DNA of 64,000 nucleotides from a virus (IMGVR_UViG_3300020182_000023:1-64000), one strand, 5' to 3'. Shown: positions 43,225 to 51,541, counted from the first letter of the stretch. Made by a program: numbers and translations. Notes: generated by a model not told the origin, from the letters alone.

Positions 43225-43362
43225 ATGAAAACTTATTATTTCAAAGTAACGAATAACGGATTGACAAAATTAGTAGGGATGTGCGCTAGCTCTAAAAAGA
43301 AAGCAATGAAGTATGTATTAAGACATCCTTCGTTCAACAATCCAATAGTAAAACATATGTAA
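43225..43362 (+). CDS. Small basic protein, unknown
   Basis: 45 aa (MKTYYFKVTNNGLTKLVGMC, then SSKKKAMKYVLRHPSF). Four bases after the previous stop and followed by a terminator. Function unknown. Confidence 0.5.
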   Translation: MKTYYFKVTNNGLTKLVGMCASSKKKAMKYVLRHPSFNNPIVKHM

Positions 43363-43383
43363 ACCCCTAAACACTAAAAACAA

Positions 43384-43417
43384 AAGCCTTGCTATTAATT
43401 TAGCAGGGCTTTTTTTA
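43384..43417 (+). terminator. Intrinsic terminator
   Basis: AGCC-TTGCTA pairs with TAGCA-GGGCT around TTAATT, followed by seven T. Confidence 0.85.
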
Positions 43418-43418
43418 T

Positions 43419-43983
43419 GCGCTAAACTTTCTGTTCATACATTCTATTTAGTAAACAAATTAGCCGTAAAAATATCTCTTATTCAATATCTAATATTTGA
43501 CACGATGACTTTTTTAAGGGGCTAAAATAGTCATGCATAATTTTAAAATAACCGTCAAACCTATGCTGTCATTGGTCTGTAGAAGGTTTTGGGTTTTGAC
43601 TTTTGTTACGACCTTATATAGGTAGTAAAAGTTTTTTTTGTTTGTTGATGTGTTTAGGTGTAAATAGGGTATAATTCCACACACACAAACTACTCACATT
43701 TAAACCAAATACAATATTTAGCCAAGTCAAGAATATAATTATTTTGTCCTATGTTTAGTACATTATGTTAAGTAGAGTAACTCTATTGAGTATATTATTA
43801 TTCATTAGATTGGTTATTTTTATTGCTATTTATAGCGTATTCTATTAGTTTAATTCTAGTTTAGAATATAAACCAAGTGAATAACAGCAAGTTAGATGTT
43901 TATATGTTAACGAATGTTAAAAAGTATTGCGTATTGAAATATTGGTTGTAGTATTGCTTTCGTAAACAAATAAACAAAACAAG
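43419..43983. other. Long AT-rich noncoding region, candidate replication origin
   Basis: About 560 bases without a convincing gene, the longest such stretch in the window. It has an ATGACT/AGTCAT inverted repeat (43505-43534), polypurine/polypyrimidine runs, and four irregularly spaced TATTG repeats near 43926-43960. Strand bias and gene density suggest a cis-acting function such as an origin; no known initiator box was identified. Confidence 0.35.
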
Positions 43984-44163
43984 ATGAAAAAGTATAAACA
44001 AAATTTAAGAGTAGAAAACAAAAAAGTGTTTAGTTACAATACGCACGTTGCAACAATTGAGAGTGATAATTTAATGCAGTTGGGCTATTGGTCTATGACT
44101 ACTCAGAAGCACATTAACTATGTGGCAAACGAATTTAATTTAAATTTAGTTAAGCCTAGTTAA
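43984..44163 (+). CDS. Small conserved phage protein (DUF8033-like)
   Basis: 59 aa. The pattern FSYNTHVATIE ... LGYWSMTTQKHINYVANE is a conserved motif in many phage small proteins (recalled as DUF8033). Function unknown. Confidence 0.65.
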   Translation: MKKYKQNLRVENKKVFSYNTHVATIESDNLMQLGYWSMTTQKHINYVANEFNLNLVKPS

Positions 44164-44208
44164 ACACTTTATAGCCTTATTAGGCGCAAAATATTAAAAA
44201 CTATAATA

Positions 44209-44436
44209 ATGAAAACACTAGTTGACGAAATGACGGGGCGAAAAGATTTTCCAATATTCAATGGAAGTGATGAAAATATTTGTAAATGGGTTAATTCAAA
44301 CATTGATTCAATGGAAGGCTTAAATGAACCTCATTCATGTACTGCTGAGTTAATAGACGGTACTATATGCATAATCGGAGATGAAGATTTAAGAGAACTA
44401 AGAATTGTAAGAGTAGAAACTATTGATGTTAATTAA
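44209..44436 (+). CDS. Small acidic protein, unknown
   Basis: 75 aa (DEMTGRKDFPIFNGSDENIC). Acidic with three cysteines. Function unknown. Confidence 0.5.
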   Translation: MKTLVDEMTGRKDFPIFNGSDENICKWVNSNIDSMEGLNEPHSCTAELIDGTICIIGDEDLRELRIVRVETIDVN

Positions 44437-44470
44437 CAATTTTTAACACTAACATACAAAACAAATAAAC

Positions 44471-44478
44471 TACATTTG
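44471..44478 (+). promoter_or_regulatory. TACATTTG -7 box
   Basis: TAnnTTTG box about 25 bases before ATG 44503. Confidence 0.7.
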
Positions 44479-44502
44479 AATAATTAAACAAAATAAAAGA
44501 TT

Positions 44503-45165
44503 ATGAAAACTTATATTCAAAAAAAGATTGAGAAAATAATGCAAACGTCAACGGGTAAATCAATGTGCGACAGCGGAGGCGAAAACGGTAGACACTGGCA
44601 AAGGAATCAAAACAGAAAGCTAAACTTTAATGAGGATATAAAGTTAGATGAGTACGGGGCAATTATTCCTATTCATGTTTATATGAATACAATGTTTGAG
44701 TGTGATGATGTTACGGCTATGTTCAACCGTAAATTAAGCAAGGGTTATTTTTGGGTTCAAGATGCGTTTGATGTATTGTCTGAGTCTTTTGAATTAGATG
44801 CTGATGGATATTTATGTTCAAGTGAGGCTAACAACACTTACAACAGCGAAAACAACCTTTCGCAAAACTTTCAGTACCAATTAATAGGCTTTAACGGTGA
44901 TGTATATTGCTTATTTCAATTGCATCAAGGTGCGGATATTAGAGGCGGATATACAAGCACGCAAGTATTCAAAGTTAACGACCCTGACTACTTTTTTATA
45001 GGTTGGTCGGTTGACTTTTACGATAATAGTAACGATGAGCAATTTGAATGTTTTTATTCAATTGGTGATGATGAAAGGTACGAACTGAACGAATCAAAAC
45101 AATGCTTTATAAATAAAGAAACAAGTGAAGAGGTTTATCCTTATTCATCCGCAACGGGTTATTAA
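44503..45165 (+). CDS. Conserved phage protein with CDSGGENGRHWQRNQ motif
   Basis: 220 aa. The near-N-terminal STGKSMCDSGGENGRHWQRN stretch is a recurrent signature of uncharacterised phage proteins; the rest is acidic with aromatic-rich beta segments (FQYQLIGFNGDVYCLFQLHQ). Own promoter. Function unknown. Confidence 0.6.
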   Translation: MKTYIQKKIEKIMQTSTGKSMCDSGGENGRHWQRNQNRKLNFNEDIKLDEYGAIIPIHVYMNTMFECDDVTAMFNRKLSKGYFWVQDAFDVLSESFELDADGYLCSSEANNTYNSENNLSQNFQYQLIGFNGDVYCLFQLHQGADIRGGYTSTQVFKVNDPDYFFIGWSVDFYDNSNDEQFECFYSIGDDERYELNESKQCFINKETSEEVYPYSSATGY

Positions 45166-45199
45166 TATAATTTAACTTTTCAATACATAAACAATTATA

Positions 45200-45207
45200 T
45201 ACATTTG
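45200..45207 (+). promoter_or_regulatory. TACATTTG -7 box
   Basis: TAnnTTTG box about 27 bases before ATG 45234. Confidence 0.7.
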
Positions 45208-45233
45208 AATTATTAATTTTAAAACAAAACAAA

Positions 45234-45584
45234 ATGAAAACAATTAAAGAATTTTTAGGAACACTTACAACAGAATTAGACCTTCAATATAATTATCAAG
45301 ATGATATGACCTTTGGAGAATTTGAAGAGGCTATTGATACCTATATTAGAGAATCAAGCGATGTTATTTACTACTCTAAAGCGATGGAGTTTTTACAGGA
45401 ACATGACCCTAGTTTGAGAGAAAGTTTAGGGCTTGCATCGGATTTAGGATATGACCCTAGCGACTTAAATAGCGAAATTTTAGCCACGCTATTAAACCAA
45501 CAGAAACTATTTGAAGAGTGGAGCGAATTATCCAGCGAAATAGAAGAGTATTTTGATGAATATAAAAAATACCTTGAATTATAA
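45234..45584 (+). CDS. Conserved small phage protein
   Basis: 116 aa, acidic and helical, with the pattern VIYYSKAMEFLQEHDPSL then ESLGLASDLGY and LNSEILATLL that recurs in phages. Function unknown. Confidence 0.55.
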   Translation: MKTIKEFLGTLTTELDLQYNYQDDMTFGEFEEAIDTYIRESSDVIYYSKAMEFLQEHDPSLRESLGLASDLGYDPSDLNSEILATLLNQQKLFEEWSELSSEIEEYFDEYKKYLEL

Positions 45585-45625
45585 GGGGAGAAGGAAGAAA
45601 TTTAAAACTTTTGTTTTGTTTATAT

Positions 45626-45665
45626 CCGTCTAACATTGGGATGTTCTGTCCCTTTGTTTTAGGCG
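45626..45665 (+). repeat. Weak attC-like palindrome I
   Basis: CCG-TCTAACA-TTGGGA centre TGTTCTG then TCCC-TTTG-TTTTAG-GCGG. Arms resemble palindrome B, but the right core is degenerate. Located just before the next gene. Confidence 0.35.
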
Positions 45666-45700
45666 GGGAATTAACAAGGCAAGTAAATAAAATAAAGATT

Positions 45701-46204
45701 ATGAAAACAAATATTAGAATATCAACAGACTATTACGGTCAAGGCGCATACAACGAATTTAGAGACGAAATAAACTACTTAGTCAATGAATGTATTGAAT
45801 GTTATTGCGAAGTAAAAAACAATTCGCTTGTTAATCAAGTTGAAGAAGAAAAAAACTACATGACCTACAAAGGGCAGTTTAAAAACAAAACTATCGTGGA
45901 GGCGAAGGGATACTCTCAAGGAAACTGGCAAACATACACTTTGCATCATAACCTAGATGAAAATAACGATGATTTAATGCGCTTAGTTGATGAGCTTGAA
46001 AAAAGCTTTACGCATATGAACGACTACACGGTCGAAAAGTTTGAAAGCGAAGAAATAAATGGCAAAGTATTCAATGCAGAACCACACGACTACACAAACT
46101 TTTCAATAAGGCACATTGAGTTTCCTGATGAAGATGACGTATTGAAGGAATATTTAGAAATATATGGAAAAGATTTTGACGAATGTATAACTGATTTAAA
46201 ATGA
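45701..46204 (+). CDS. Unknown acidic protein
   Basis: 167 aa from ATG 45701; the longer frame would begin inside palindrome I. Sequence starts MKTNIRISTDYYGQGAYNEF and is mixed alpha/beta. Overlaps the next gene by ATGA. Function unknown. Confidence 0.5.
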   Translation: MKTNIRISTDYYGQGAYNEFRDEINYLVNECIECYCEVKNNSLVNQVEEEKNYMTYKGQFKNKTIVEAKGYSQGNWQTYTLHHNLDENNDDLMRLVDELEKSFTHMNDYTVEKFESEEINGKVFNAEPHDYTNFSIRHIEFPDEDDVLKEYLEIYGKDFDECITDLK

Positions 46205-46482
46205 AAGCAAGAATTACTAAACACGGTCAACACTTAAACGGTTGGTATATATACCTAGAAAATTGTGATGATTGGTTAAATTATAATCCTCACTTCGGAA
46301 AGGAATTTAATGTGTATTCCAGCGATGGAATTATTTACATAGAGAAACCATTTTTAAATTTTTCAGGAACATTAAGGAAACTATCAAAAAAAGGAAGGTT
46401 TTATTTAACATCAGACGAATTAGAAGAAGGAATATATACAATAATAGAAATTGACAGCGAAACACTAGAAATAGATTTATGA
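46201..46482 (+). CDS. Small protein, unknown
   Basis: 93 aa, beta-rich (WYIYLENCDDWLNYNPHFGK). ATGA overlaps on both sides show coupling. Function unknown. Confidence 0.5.
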   Translation: MKARITKHGQHLNGWYIYLENCDDWLNYNPHFGKEFNVYSSDGIIYIEKPFLNFSGTLRKLSKKGRFYLTSDELEEGIYTIIEIDSETLEIDL

Positions 46483-46562
46483 AAACATTTAACAGACTAA
46501 GCATATTAACATTTATTATTTTGGTAGGTGGATTTATTGCAATAAGTTTGTGTTTGTTATAA
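46479..46562 (+). CDS. Tiny membrane peptide
   Basis: 27 aa, MKTFNRLSILTFIILVGGFI and a short hydrophobic tail: one membrane helix. Its stop TAA lies in the TATAACG that opens half-palindrome F (46557-46585). Confidence 0.4.
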   Translation: MKTFNRLSILTFIILVGGFIAISLCLL

Positions 46563-46605
46563 CGTTGAGTGTAGTGCGGATTATTAACAAATAAATTTAA
46601 TTGAA

Positions 46606-46882
46606 ATGGCTGAAATTAATTATAGTAAAGAGAATTGTTGGAGAATAAAATACATTCCCAATAGATTGCACTAAAGAAAAAAATAGACATGGTGATTGGC
46701 GAATTGTAGTACCCAAAATGGCAATGAGTTATGACGTTTTTATTGATATAGAAACATCTATTACACACATGGAAAGTTATGGTATTAGATACAATTACAT
46801 AGAGGGTGTCGCTAGTATGAATGTAACGGATAAAGGACTAAAAGAATTACAAGAAATGACTGACGTTATACGCATAGTTTAG
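46606..46882 (+). pseudogene. Frameshifted small gene
   Basis: Frame 1 (ATG 46606) reads MAEINYSKENCWRIKYIP and stops at 46674. Another frame is open from 46649 and continues PIDCTKEKNRHGDWRIVVPK to a stop at 46882. Removing one C from the CCC at 46657-46659 would join them into one ~91 aa protein. A natural mutation or sequencing error is likely. Confidence 0.5.
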
Positions 46883-46984
46883 CATTACACAAAACGGGTA
46901 GGTATATGATTAGTGTGCGATTGCACTAACCTTTGAATTAAAACAAATATTAACTAAGCACATTAACTATATACATTGTTAGGG
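46882..46984 (+). repeat. attC-like palindrome G
   Basis: Starts GCATTAC right at the stop of the broken gene, ends TTGTTAGGG. Inside, GTATATGATTAGTGTGC and the complementary GCACATTAACTATATAC form imperfect arms. Similar to H. It separates two small ORFs. Confidence 0.5.
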
Positions 46985-47004
46985 TGCGTTTAAATTAAAT
47001 TATT

Positions 47005-47208
47005 ATGACTTACGAAGACTTTTTATTCTCACAATTATTTATGAACCACGTTGAGAATAACGAAACACAATATCAAGAACTTGAATATGACTTGATATTC
47101 CCCGAAGTATTAAAGCACCAAAATCTATTCTTAAAATCTAATTACAATTTAGACGTTTGTAGCGAATACGATTGCATAGTAAACTACCTTCTTAATGAAG
47201 TGAAGTAA
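47005..47208 (+). CDS. Small acidic protein between palindromes G and H
   Basis: 67 aa (MTYEDFLFSQLFMNHVENNE). Acidic, with two cysteines. It is the only gene between two attC-like sites about 330 bases apart, like a gene cassette. Function unknown. Confidence 0.5.
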   Translation: MTYEDFLFSQLFMNHVENNETQYQELEYDLIFPEVLKHQNLFLKSNYNLDVCSEYDCIVNYLLNEVK

Positions 47209-47212
47209 TGAA

Positions 47213-47306
47213 CCCTAACGTTTAGTATAAGATTAGTGCGCTAAACTATAAACTTTGAATTAAGCACTAACATAACCAAGCGCATTAATTTTATACATTG
47301 TTATGC
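47213..47306 (+). repeat. attC-like palindrome H
   Basis: CCCTAACG at the left and TTGTTATGC at the right. Arms GTATAAGATTAGTGCGC and GCGCATTAATTTTATAC differ by about two mismatches. Right core GTTATGC equals that of A and E. Confidence 0.55.
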
Positions 47307-47324
47307 GCTTTTAATTAAATTATT

Positions 47325-47510
47325 ATGGACTACAAATTAATTGACAACATTGAAGTAGATGGAATAGACACTAAAGACTATCCAGATTTTTGTGACGCAT
47401 TTATAGCAAGTGCGAAATATAATGGAAAACCAATGACTGACGAGCAATTAGATGAATTAAATGAGGATGGCGGATTTGTTTATAAATGTGTGGAAAATCA
47501 TTTGTTCTAA
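47325..47510 (+). CDS. Small acidic protein between palindromes H and C
   Basis: 61 aa (MDYKLIDNIEVDGIDTKDYP). Acidic; one gene between two palindromes. Function unknown. Confidence 0.5.
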   Translation: MDYKLIDNIEVDGIDTKDYPDFCDAFIASAKYNGKPMTDEQLDELNEDGGFVYKCVENHLF

Positions 47511-47512
47511 TT

Positions 47513-47606
47513 GCGCATAACACCAAGCTAAGAAACGTAAAGCGCAGCACAATGTTTAATCTTAGCACAATACTATATTGCTTTATGGTGTATAGGTTGT
47601 GTTAGC
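47513..47606 (+). repeat. attC-like palindrome C
   Basis: GCATAACAC at the left and GTGTTAGC at the right; inside, GCTAAGA pairs with TCTTAGC around a long centre. Left half ACACCAAGCTAAGAAACG is shared with D. Confidence 0.5.
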
Positions 47607-47619
47607 AAATCGTTTAATT

Positions 47620-47724
47620 ATGAATTTACAAGCAACAGATATATTATTAGCAGTATTTAAAGCAATAGCAATTACATTTTACATTTGCTCAATGGTTTTA
47701 TTTTTAATATACTTAGCATTATGA
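47620..47724 (+). CDS. Tiny membrane peptide
   Basis: 34 aa with one hydrophobic helix (KAIAITFYICSMVLFLIYLA). Its end overlaps the next start by ATGA. Function unknown. Confidence 0.4.
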   Translation: MNLQATDILLAVFKAIAITFYICSMVLFLIYLAL

Positions 47725-47912
47725 ATGATTTAAACAAGGCAGATATTATTTCGCACGGCGAGATATTGAAGAAGGAACTAGAACAACAAGGAGCAAAAGA
47801 ATTAACAGCTCACAGCGATTTAGGAGTGGCTTTAACGGCTAAACAAATGGATTTGGTGTGTGAGTATAAAGAAGTAATTAAAACGCTTAAACAATTAAAA
47901 AAAAAGATATGA
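47721..47912 (+). CDS. Small helical protein, unknown
   Basis: 63 aa from ATG 47721, chosen because of the ATGA overlap; helical, ending in a Lys run (LKQLKKKI). Function unknown. Confidence 0.5.
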   Translation: MNDLNKADIISHGEILKKELEQQGAKELTAHSDLGVALTAKQMDLVCEYKEVIKTLKQLKKKI

Positions 47913-48031
47913 TATACAAATTTATATATTGGTTAATGCTTGCTTCATTAGGAGCATTAGCTTGGGGAGTTATTATAGGGTTTATTTATACCGTCCTTTG
48001 TGGGATGGCGGAATTTATAGGATTAATTTAA
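47909..48031 (+). CDS. Small membrane protein
   Basis: 40 aa, mostly hydrophobic (WLMLASLGALAWGVIIGFIY), one or two membrane helices. ATGA overlap with the previous gene. Function unknown. Confidence 0.45.
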   Translation: MIYKFIYWLMLASLGALAWGVIIGFIYTVLCGMAEFIGLI

Positions 48032-48036
48032 ATACC

Positions 48037-48044
48037 TATATTTG
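48037..48044 (+). promoter_or_regulatory. TATATTTG -7 box
   Basis: TAnnTTTG box immediately ahead of the pseudoknot leader, driving the HNH/primase group. Confidence 0.75.
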
Positions 48045-48049
48045 CAACC

Positions 48050-48140
48050 TAAGAGCGTGAGACCTCAACTTAAAACATTTAGATAATTCCTTGCCGAGAA
48101 CCCTTCGGTCTCACGCCTTCTTGGTGGGGGATTATCGACT
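48050..48140 (+). ncRNA. H-type pseudoknot leader RNA before HNH/primase
   Basis: Stem 1: GCGTGAGACC (48055-48064) with GGTCTCACGC (48107-48116), perfect 10 bp. Stem 2: GATAATTCC (48082-48090) in the loop with GGGATTATC (48128-48136) downstream, nine pairs including one G-U. The crossing stems define an H-type pseudoknot. It follows a promoter and ends about 15 bases before the start codon, so it may be a riboswitch, an autoregulatory site or a processed small RNA. Confidence 0.65.
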
Positions 48141-48154
48141 TTATTATAATTATT

Positions 48155-48640
48155 ATGGCTGATAGAACACACGGAATGTCTAGCACTAGGGAATACAAGG
48201 TATGGAAGACTATAAAAGATAGGTGCTATGGAATTAATAGCGATTGCTATGACAGATACGGAGGCAGAGGTATAGTTATGCAGTATAATTGGATTAACAA
48301 CTACATAGAATACTATAATTATGCAAGTAAGATAGATGGATTCTCAGACCCTAATAAATCAATAGATAGAATAGATTCTAATGGAAACTACGAAGAGGGT
48401 AATATTAAATTCTCTACCCCTAGTCAACAATGCGCTAATAGAAGGCTATTCAAGAACTCTAAATCAGGCTACACTGGCGTAGTTAAAAAAGGAAAGAAAT
48501 ACGAGGCTACCATAAGCGTTAACGGTAAAAGGATATATATAGGAAGGCATAAAGACCCTAAAGTATTGGCTATAATGAGAGACGAATATATAATCAAAAA
48601 CAATCTTACCGAGTACCCACTTCAAATTTTAAATAGATGA
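48155..48640 (+). CDS. HNH homing endonuclease with AP2-like domain
   Basis: 161 aa. N-terminal HNH-type region (TREYKVWKTIKDRCY ... SIDRIDSNGNYEEGNIKF) and a C-terminal AP2-like DNA-binding domain (SGYTGVVKKGKKYEATISVN). Its stop overlaps the primase-helicase start, so it was inserted exactly at that junction. Expected to be a free-standing mobile endonuclease. Confidence 0.75.
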   Translation: MADRTHGMSSTREYKVWKTIKDRCYGINSDCYDRYGGRGIVMQYNWINNYIEYYNYASKIDGFSDPNKSIDRIDSNGNYEEGNIKFSTPSQQCANRRLFKNSKSGYTGVVKKGKKYEATISVNGKRIYIGRHKDPKVLAIMRDEYIIKNNLTEYPLQILNR

Positions 48641-50595
48641 ATAAAGTATCAGTATTCAAGCACTATAAAGACACTCACAGCCCTATACACGCAGATGTAT
48701 TTGGTATCTTAGAAAAGATAAAGACTGGAGGTAACGAGAAAGAACTAATCGAACACATAAGAACCTTAGAAGGTGATGAATATAAGAAAGAGAAACTAAA
48801 ACTGCCGTTAATTTGCTTTGGTGGTACGTTTGGGAATAGAAGTAAAGACGGAATTATTAACGGTTCGGGTATGATTCCATTAGATTTTGATGAAGGCACT
48901 GAGGATGAACTTAATGAACTTAGAAAAACATTAGAGTCTCAGCCATACACAATAGCAGTATTCTCTTCGCCACGTTTAAGAGGTAGATTTAAAGCTCTTA
49001 TACGCATCCCTGTTACATCTTCGGATGAAGAGTTCAAAAAGTATTTTGCCGCCTTAAAAAAGGAGTATAAGACCATAGACCCTAGTGGTAAAGATATTTC
49101 CAGAGCATCGTTCTTCACCTACGACCCTGATATTTACATTAACAAAGATGCTACGGTGTGGGATATTAAATACGAAACACCTAAGCAAAAGAAAACAACA
49201 GAAAGATATACAGTTAGAGATTGGGATTCTGTTACCAATGCACTAAAGAAAATCGAGACAGCAGAAGATGGGTATAAGCATTTAGCTAGAACTAAGATTG
49301 CATATTTAATGGGAGGTTGGATTAGCGCAAAGCAAATTAACTACCAAGAGGCAATGAAATTATTAGAGGATGCCGTTGCTAAGAATACAACAGACCTTGA
49401 TGCTGCAATGAAAACCGTTAAGGATTGTGTACAAGCAGGAATGAACGCCCCACTTAATATGTCAGAGCAAAGAGAGGTATTAAAACTATCCGTTGCAGCC
49501 CCTAGAAGGTATAAGCCTATGTCTGAGGTATGGGATGATGTACAGAATTTCTATGAAACGGGCTATAAGCGTGGTTGGGATGTTGGGTTTAATTGTGCTA
49601 AAGAATATCTTAGCATCTTAGAGGGTAGTACTAGTTATGTTTATGCTGCGCCTGCTGCTGGTAAAACTCAGGTTTGGATGGAGATACTTATGAATATAAC
49701 CATTGACAGAGTTAGGAGTGGGGAAGATTTTTACAATCAAATATTCACGCCCGAAACGGGAGATGTAGCACAAGTGTATGGGGAGTTAATTAGTATTCAC
49801 GCTAAGAAATCTTTTGTTGGTAAATATAAGATGTCGGAAGATGAAATGAAAGCATCTGCTGATTTTGTATCTAAGTACTTTTTGATATTAGACTACGAAG
49901 GAGATACGGCTGATATGAAAGGAATATTAACACAAGTGGAGGCTGCTGAAAGAGAATTTGGAATACATATTAATACGGTTACTATTGACCCGTTAAACTA
50001 CCTATCTTTTGATGAGGGTAGATATAGTAGAAGGGATTTATCCATTGCTAAGGATTTAGATTTATTCCTTGCTGATGCCCGAAAAAATAAAAGGCATAAC
50101 TGTATAATAACCCATGCACGCGACCAGCAAGCAATTAAAAATAATGATGGTCAATGGTATTATCCGTTAGTCAGCCCTAGAATGATTTTAGATGGGCAAC
50201 AGTTTTTTAGAAAAGGTATGTTAATGATTAGTATATACAGACCATTAGATATAAAGAATGAGCCTTTAGCTGATGATAACGGTTATCCCGCAGAGCAGAA
50301 CGAAACCCAAGTATGGATACAGAAAGCTAAACCTAAAGGCTGCGCTAAGGTAGGTATGTTTAAATTATTCTACGACTTTAAGGCTAATAGATATTACGAG
50401 AAAGACGAACAAGGTAGAGAGTTCTTTGCTTGGGGAGTACCTAGACAGCAAGAAGATAAATTTCCGCCAATACAAAAGGAGATAAAGCAAATACCCCCCG
50501 TTAAGAAAGAAGAGGACTCATTAAAAGCTAACACAAGTTTTGATGAGCCAACCCCAATAATAGATGATATTGAAATAATGGAATCCCCATTTTAA
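48637..50595 (+). CDS. VirE/BT4734-type primase fused to DnaB-like helicase
   Basis: 652 aa. N-terminal primase-polymerase-type domain (GMIPLDFDEG at 78-87 with metal-binding Asp pair, SPRLRGRFKALIRIP, DPSGKDISRASFFTYDPD). A linker region follows, then a RecA-like helicase: Walker A AAPAAGKTQ (337-345), Walker B VTIDP (448-452) and THARDQQ (492-498). One protein would prime and unwind DNA at the phage fork. It is the core replication gene; no polymerase is in the window, so host or distant polymerase is needed. Confidence 0.8.
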   Translation: MNKVSVFKHYKDTHSPIHADVFGILEKIKTGGNEKELIEHIRTLEGDEYKKEKLKLPLICFGGTFGNRSKDGIINGSGMIPLDFDEGTEDELNELRKTLESQPYTIAVFSSPRLRGRFKALIRIPVTSSDEEFKKYFAALKKEYKTIDPSGKDISRASFFTYDPDIYINKDATVWDIKYETPKQKKTTERYTVRDWDSVTNALKKIETAEDGYKHLARTKIAYLMGGWISAKQINYQEAMKLLEDAVAKNTTDLDAAMKTVKDCVQAGMNAPLNMSEQREVLKLSVAAPRRYKPMSEVWDDVQNFYETGYKRGWDVGFNCAKEYLSILEGSTSYVYAAPAAGKTQVWMEILMNITIDRVRSGEDFYNQIFTPETGDVAQVYGELISIHAKKSFVGKYKMSEDEMKASADFVSKYFLILDYEGDTADMKGILTQVEAAEREFGIHINTVTIDPLNYLSFDEGRYSRRDLSIAKDLDLFLADARKNKRHNCIITHARDQQAIKNNDGQWYYPLVSPRMILDGQQFFRKGMLMISIYRPLDIKNEPLADDNGYPAEQNETQVWIQKAKPKGCAKVGMFKLFYDFKANRYYEKDEQGREFFAWGVPRQQEDKFPPIQKEIKQIPPVKKEEDSLKANTSFDEPTPIIDDIEIMESPF

Positions 50596-50606
50596 AACAA
50601 ATAATT

Positions 50607-50846
50607 ATGAAAAAATTAACAAAAATACATTACGAAAAGAACATCCTACCAACGTATTCAGTCGAATGGAAGGAAGTTCTTAAGGATGACGAAACAAACA
50701 AAAAGTTTATAGAAATAGCTAATGAATCAGTAGTAAATGAACTTAAGATTAAAATAAAATTACTGAAATTAATGCCAACTCCAGATGAGTATAAAAAGGA
50801 AGCATTGAGCTACTTGGAATCAATGTTAAATGAGTATACTATTTAG
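50607..50846 (+). CDS. Small protein, unknown
   Basis: 79 aa, basic then acidic, helical (EIANESVVNELKIKIKLLKL). Twelve bases after the helicase. Function unknown. Confidence 0.5.
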   Translation: MKKLTKIHYEKNILPTYSVEWKEVLKDDETNKKFIEIANESVVNELKIKIKLLKLMPTPDEYKKEALSYLESMLNEYTI

Positions 50847-50894
50847 ATTACATTAATAAATGTTAAAAAGCTTGTCAATCAGAAAGTTAAATAA

Positions 50895-50902
50895 TATATT
50901 TG
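50895..50902 (+). promoter_or_regulatory. TATATTTG -7 box
   Basis: TAnnTTTG box 16 bases before ATG 50919. Confidence 0.7.
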
Positions 50903-50918
50903 AGTAAAATTTAGAGAT

Positions 50919-51143
50919 ATGAGCTTAACTAAAAGAAACATAGAGCAATTTAATTCTGGCTACGATGGAATGGATGATGAATACTTCTATCGCAAAGCAC
51001 AAGAAGCAGAATACAGAGAAATGACAAATGAAATACCGTACTTACAGCGACTTAGGATTGAAGATGGAAAGCTTAAACAAGCTATCGAAGCATCAGCTAG
51101 AGCAGCTACTGGAAGTAATGACAAGGCATCACGGTTACATTAA
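50919..51143 (+). CDS. Small helical protein, unknown
   Basis: 74 aa (DDEYFYRKAQEAEYREMTNE), charged and helical. Function unknown; sits before the recombination genes. Confidence 0.5.
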   Translation: MSLTKRNIEQFNSGYDGMDDEYFYRKAQEAEYREMTNEIPYLQRLRIEDGKLKQAIEASARAATGSNDKASRLH

Positions 51144-51197
51144 TAGTGAGTTTACAGAGAAAAGAAAGAAAGTAATTGAACATTTAATAAAAGAAAG

Positions 51198-51338
51198 ATG
51201 AACTACGATGATTACAAGCTATCTAATCCTTACGATGACGAGGATGTATTTGGAAATACAATTGATAGTGAAGAAGAGGAAAACGAAGCTGCTGATAGAG
51301 CAGATGATTATAATGATGAATTAAAACTAGAAGAATGA
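51198..51338 (+). CDS. Very acidic small protein
   Basis: 46 aa, rich in D, E and N (SNPYDDEDVFGNTIDSEEEE). It overlaps the orphan ERF fragment by ATGA, so it was probably the gene directly before the original ERF gene. Function unknown. Confidence 0.5.
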   Translation: MNYDDYKLSNPYDDEDVFGNTIDSEEEENEAADRADDYNDELKLEE

Positions 51339-51406
51339 AAAATATATACAAAGCATTAGCTGATTTTCAGCAAGAAGTCAAGTATAACATACCAGTTTTT
51401 ATATAA
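51335..51406 (+). pseudogene. Orphan 5' fragment of an ERF recombinase gene
   Basis: MKNIYKALADFQQEVK then a short unrelated tail and stop. This matches the usual start of ERF-family single-strand annealing proteins. A complete ERF gene with a different N terminus (MKNLAKAVLAVMKDVK) follows 136 bases later, after an HNH remnant. The fragment was separated from its gene by insertion. Confidence 0.65.
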
Positions 51407-51413
51407 TACTACT

Positions 51414-51421
51414 TACATTTG
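51414..51421 (+). promoter_or_regulatory. TACATTTG -7 box, leaderless start
   Basis: TAnnTTTG box followed by TTGT and ATG 51426: four bases between box and start of the HNH remnant. Confidence 0.65.
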
Positions 51422-51425
51422 TTGT

Positions 51426-51533
51426 ATGGAAAAATGGAAAAATATAAAAAATTTTGAAGGTATTTATAAGGTTTCAAATAAAGGTAATGTAAAAAGCCTA
51501 AAAAGAAAGAGAATTATTTTTATTAAACATTAA
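51426..51533 (+). pseudogene. Remnant of a NUMOD4/HNH homing endonuclease
   Basis: 35 codons reading MEKWKNIKNFEGIYKVSNKG, then VKSLKRKR: the typical NUMOD4 opening of phage HNH genes. The HNH core is absent. It lies between the orphan ERF fragment and the complete ERF gene. Confidence 0.65.
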
Positions 51534-51541
51534 ACAAAAAA

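Noticed and set aside
48050-48140. HEARO/omega RNA linked to an IscB-type nuclease
   Set aside because: The leader is far shorter and the following HNH protein has no RuvC domain.
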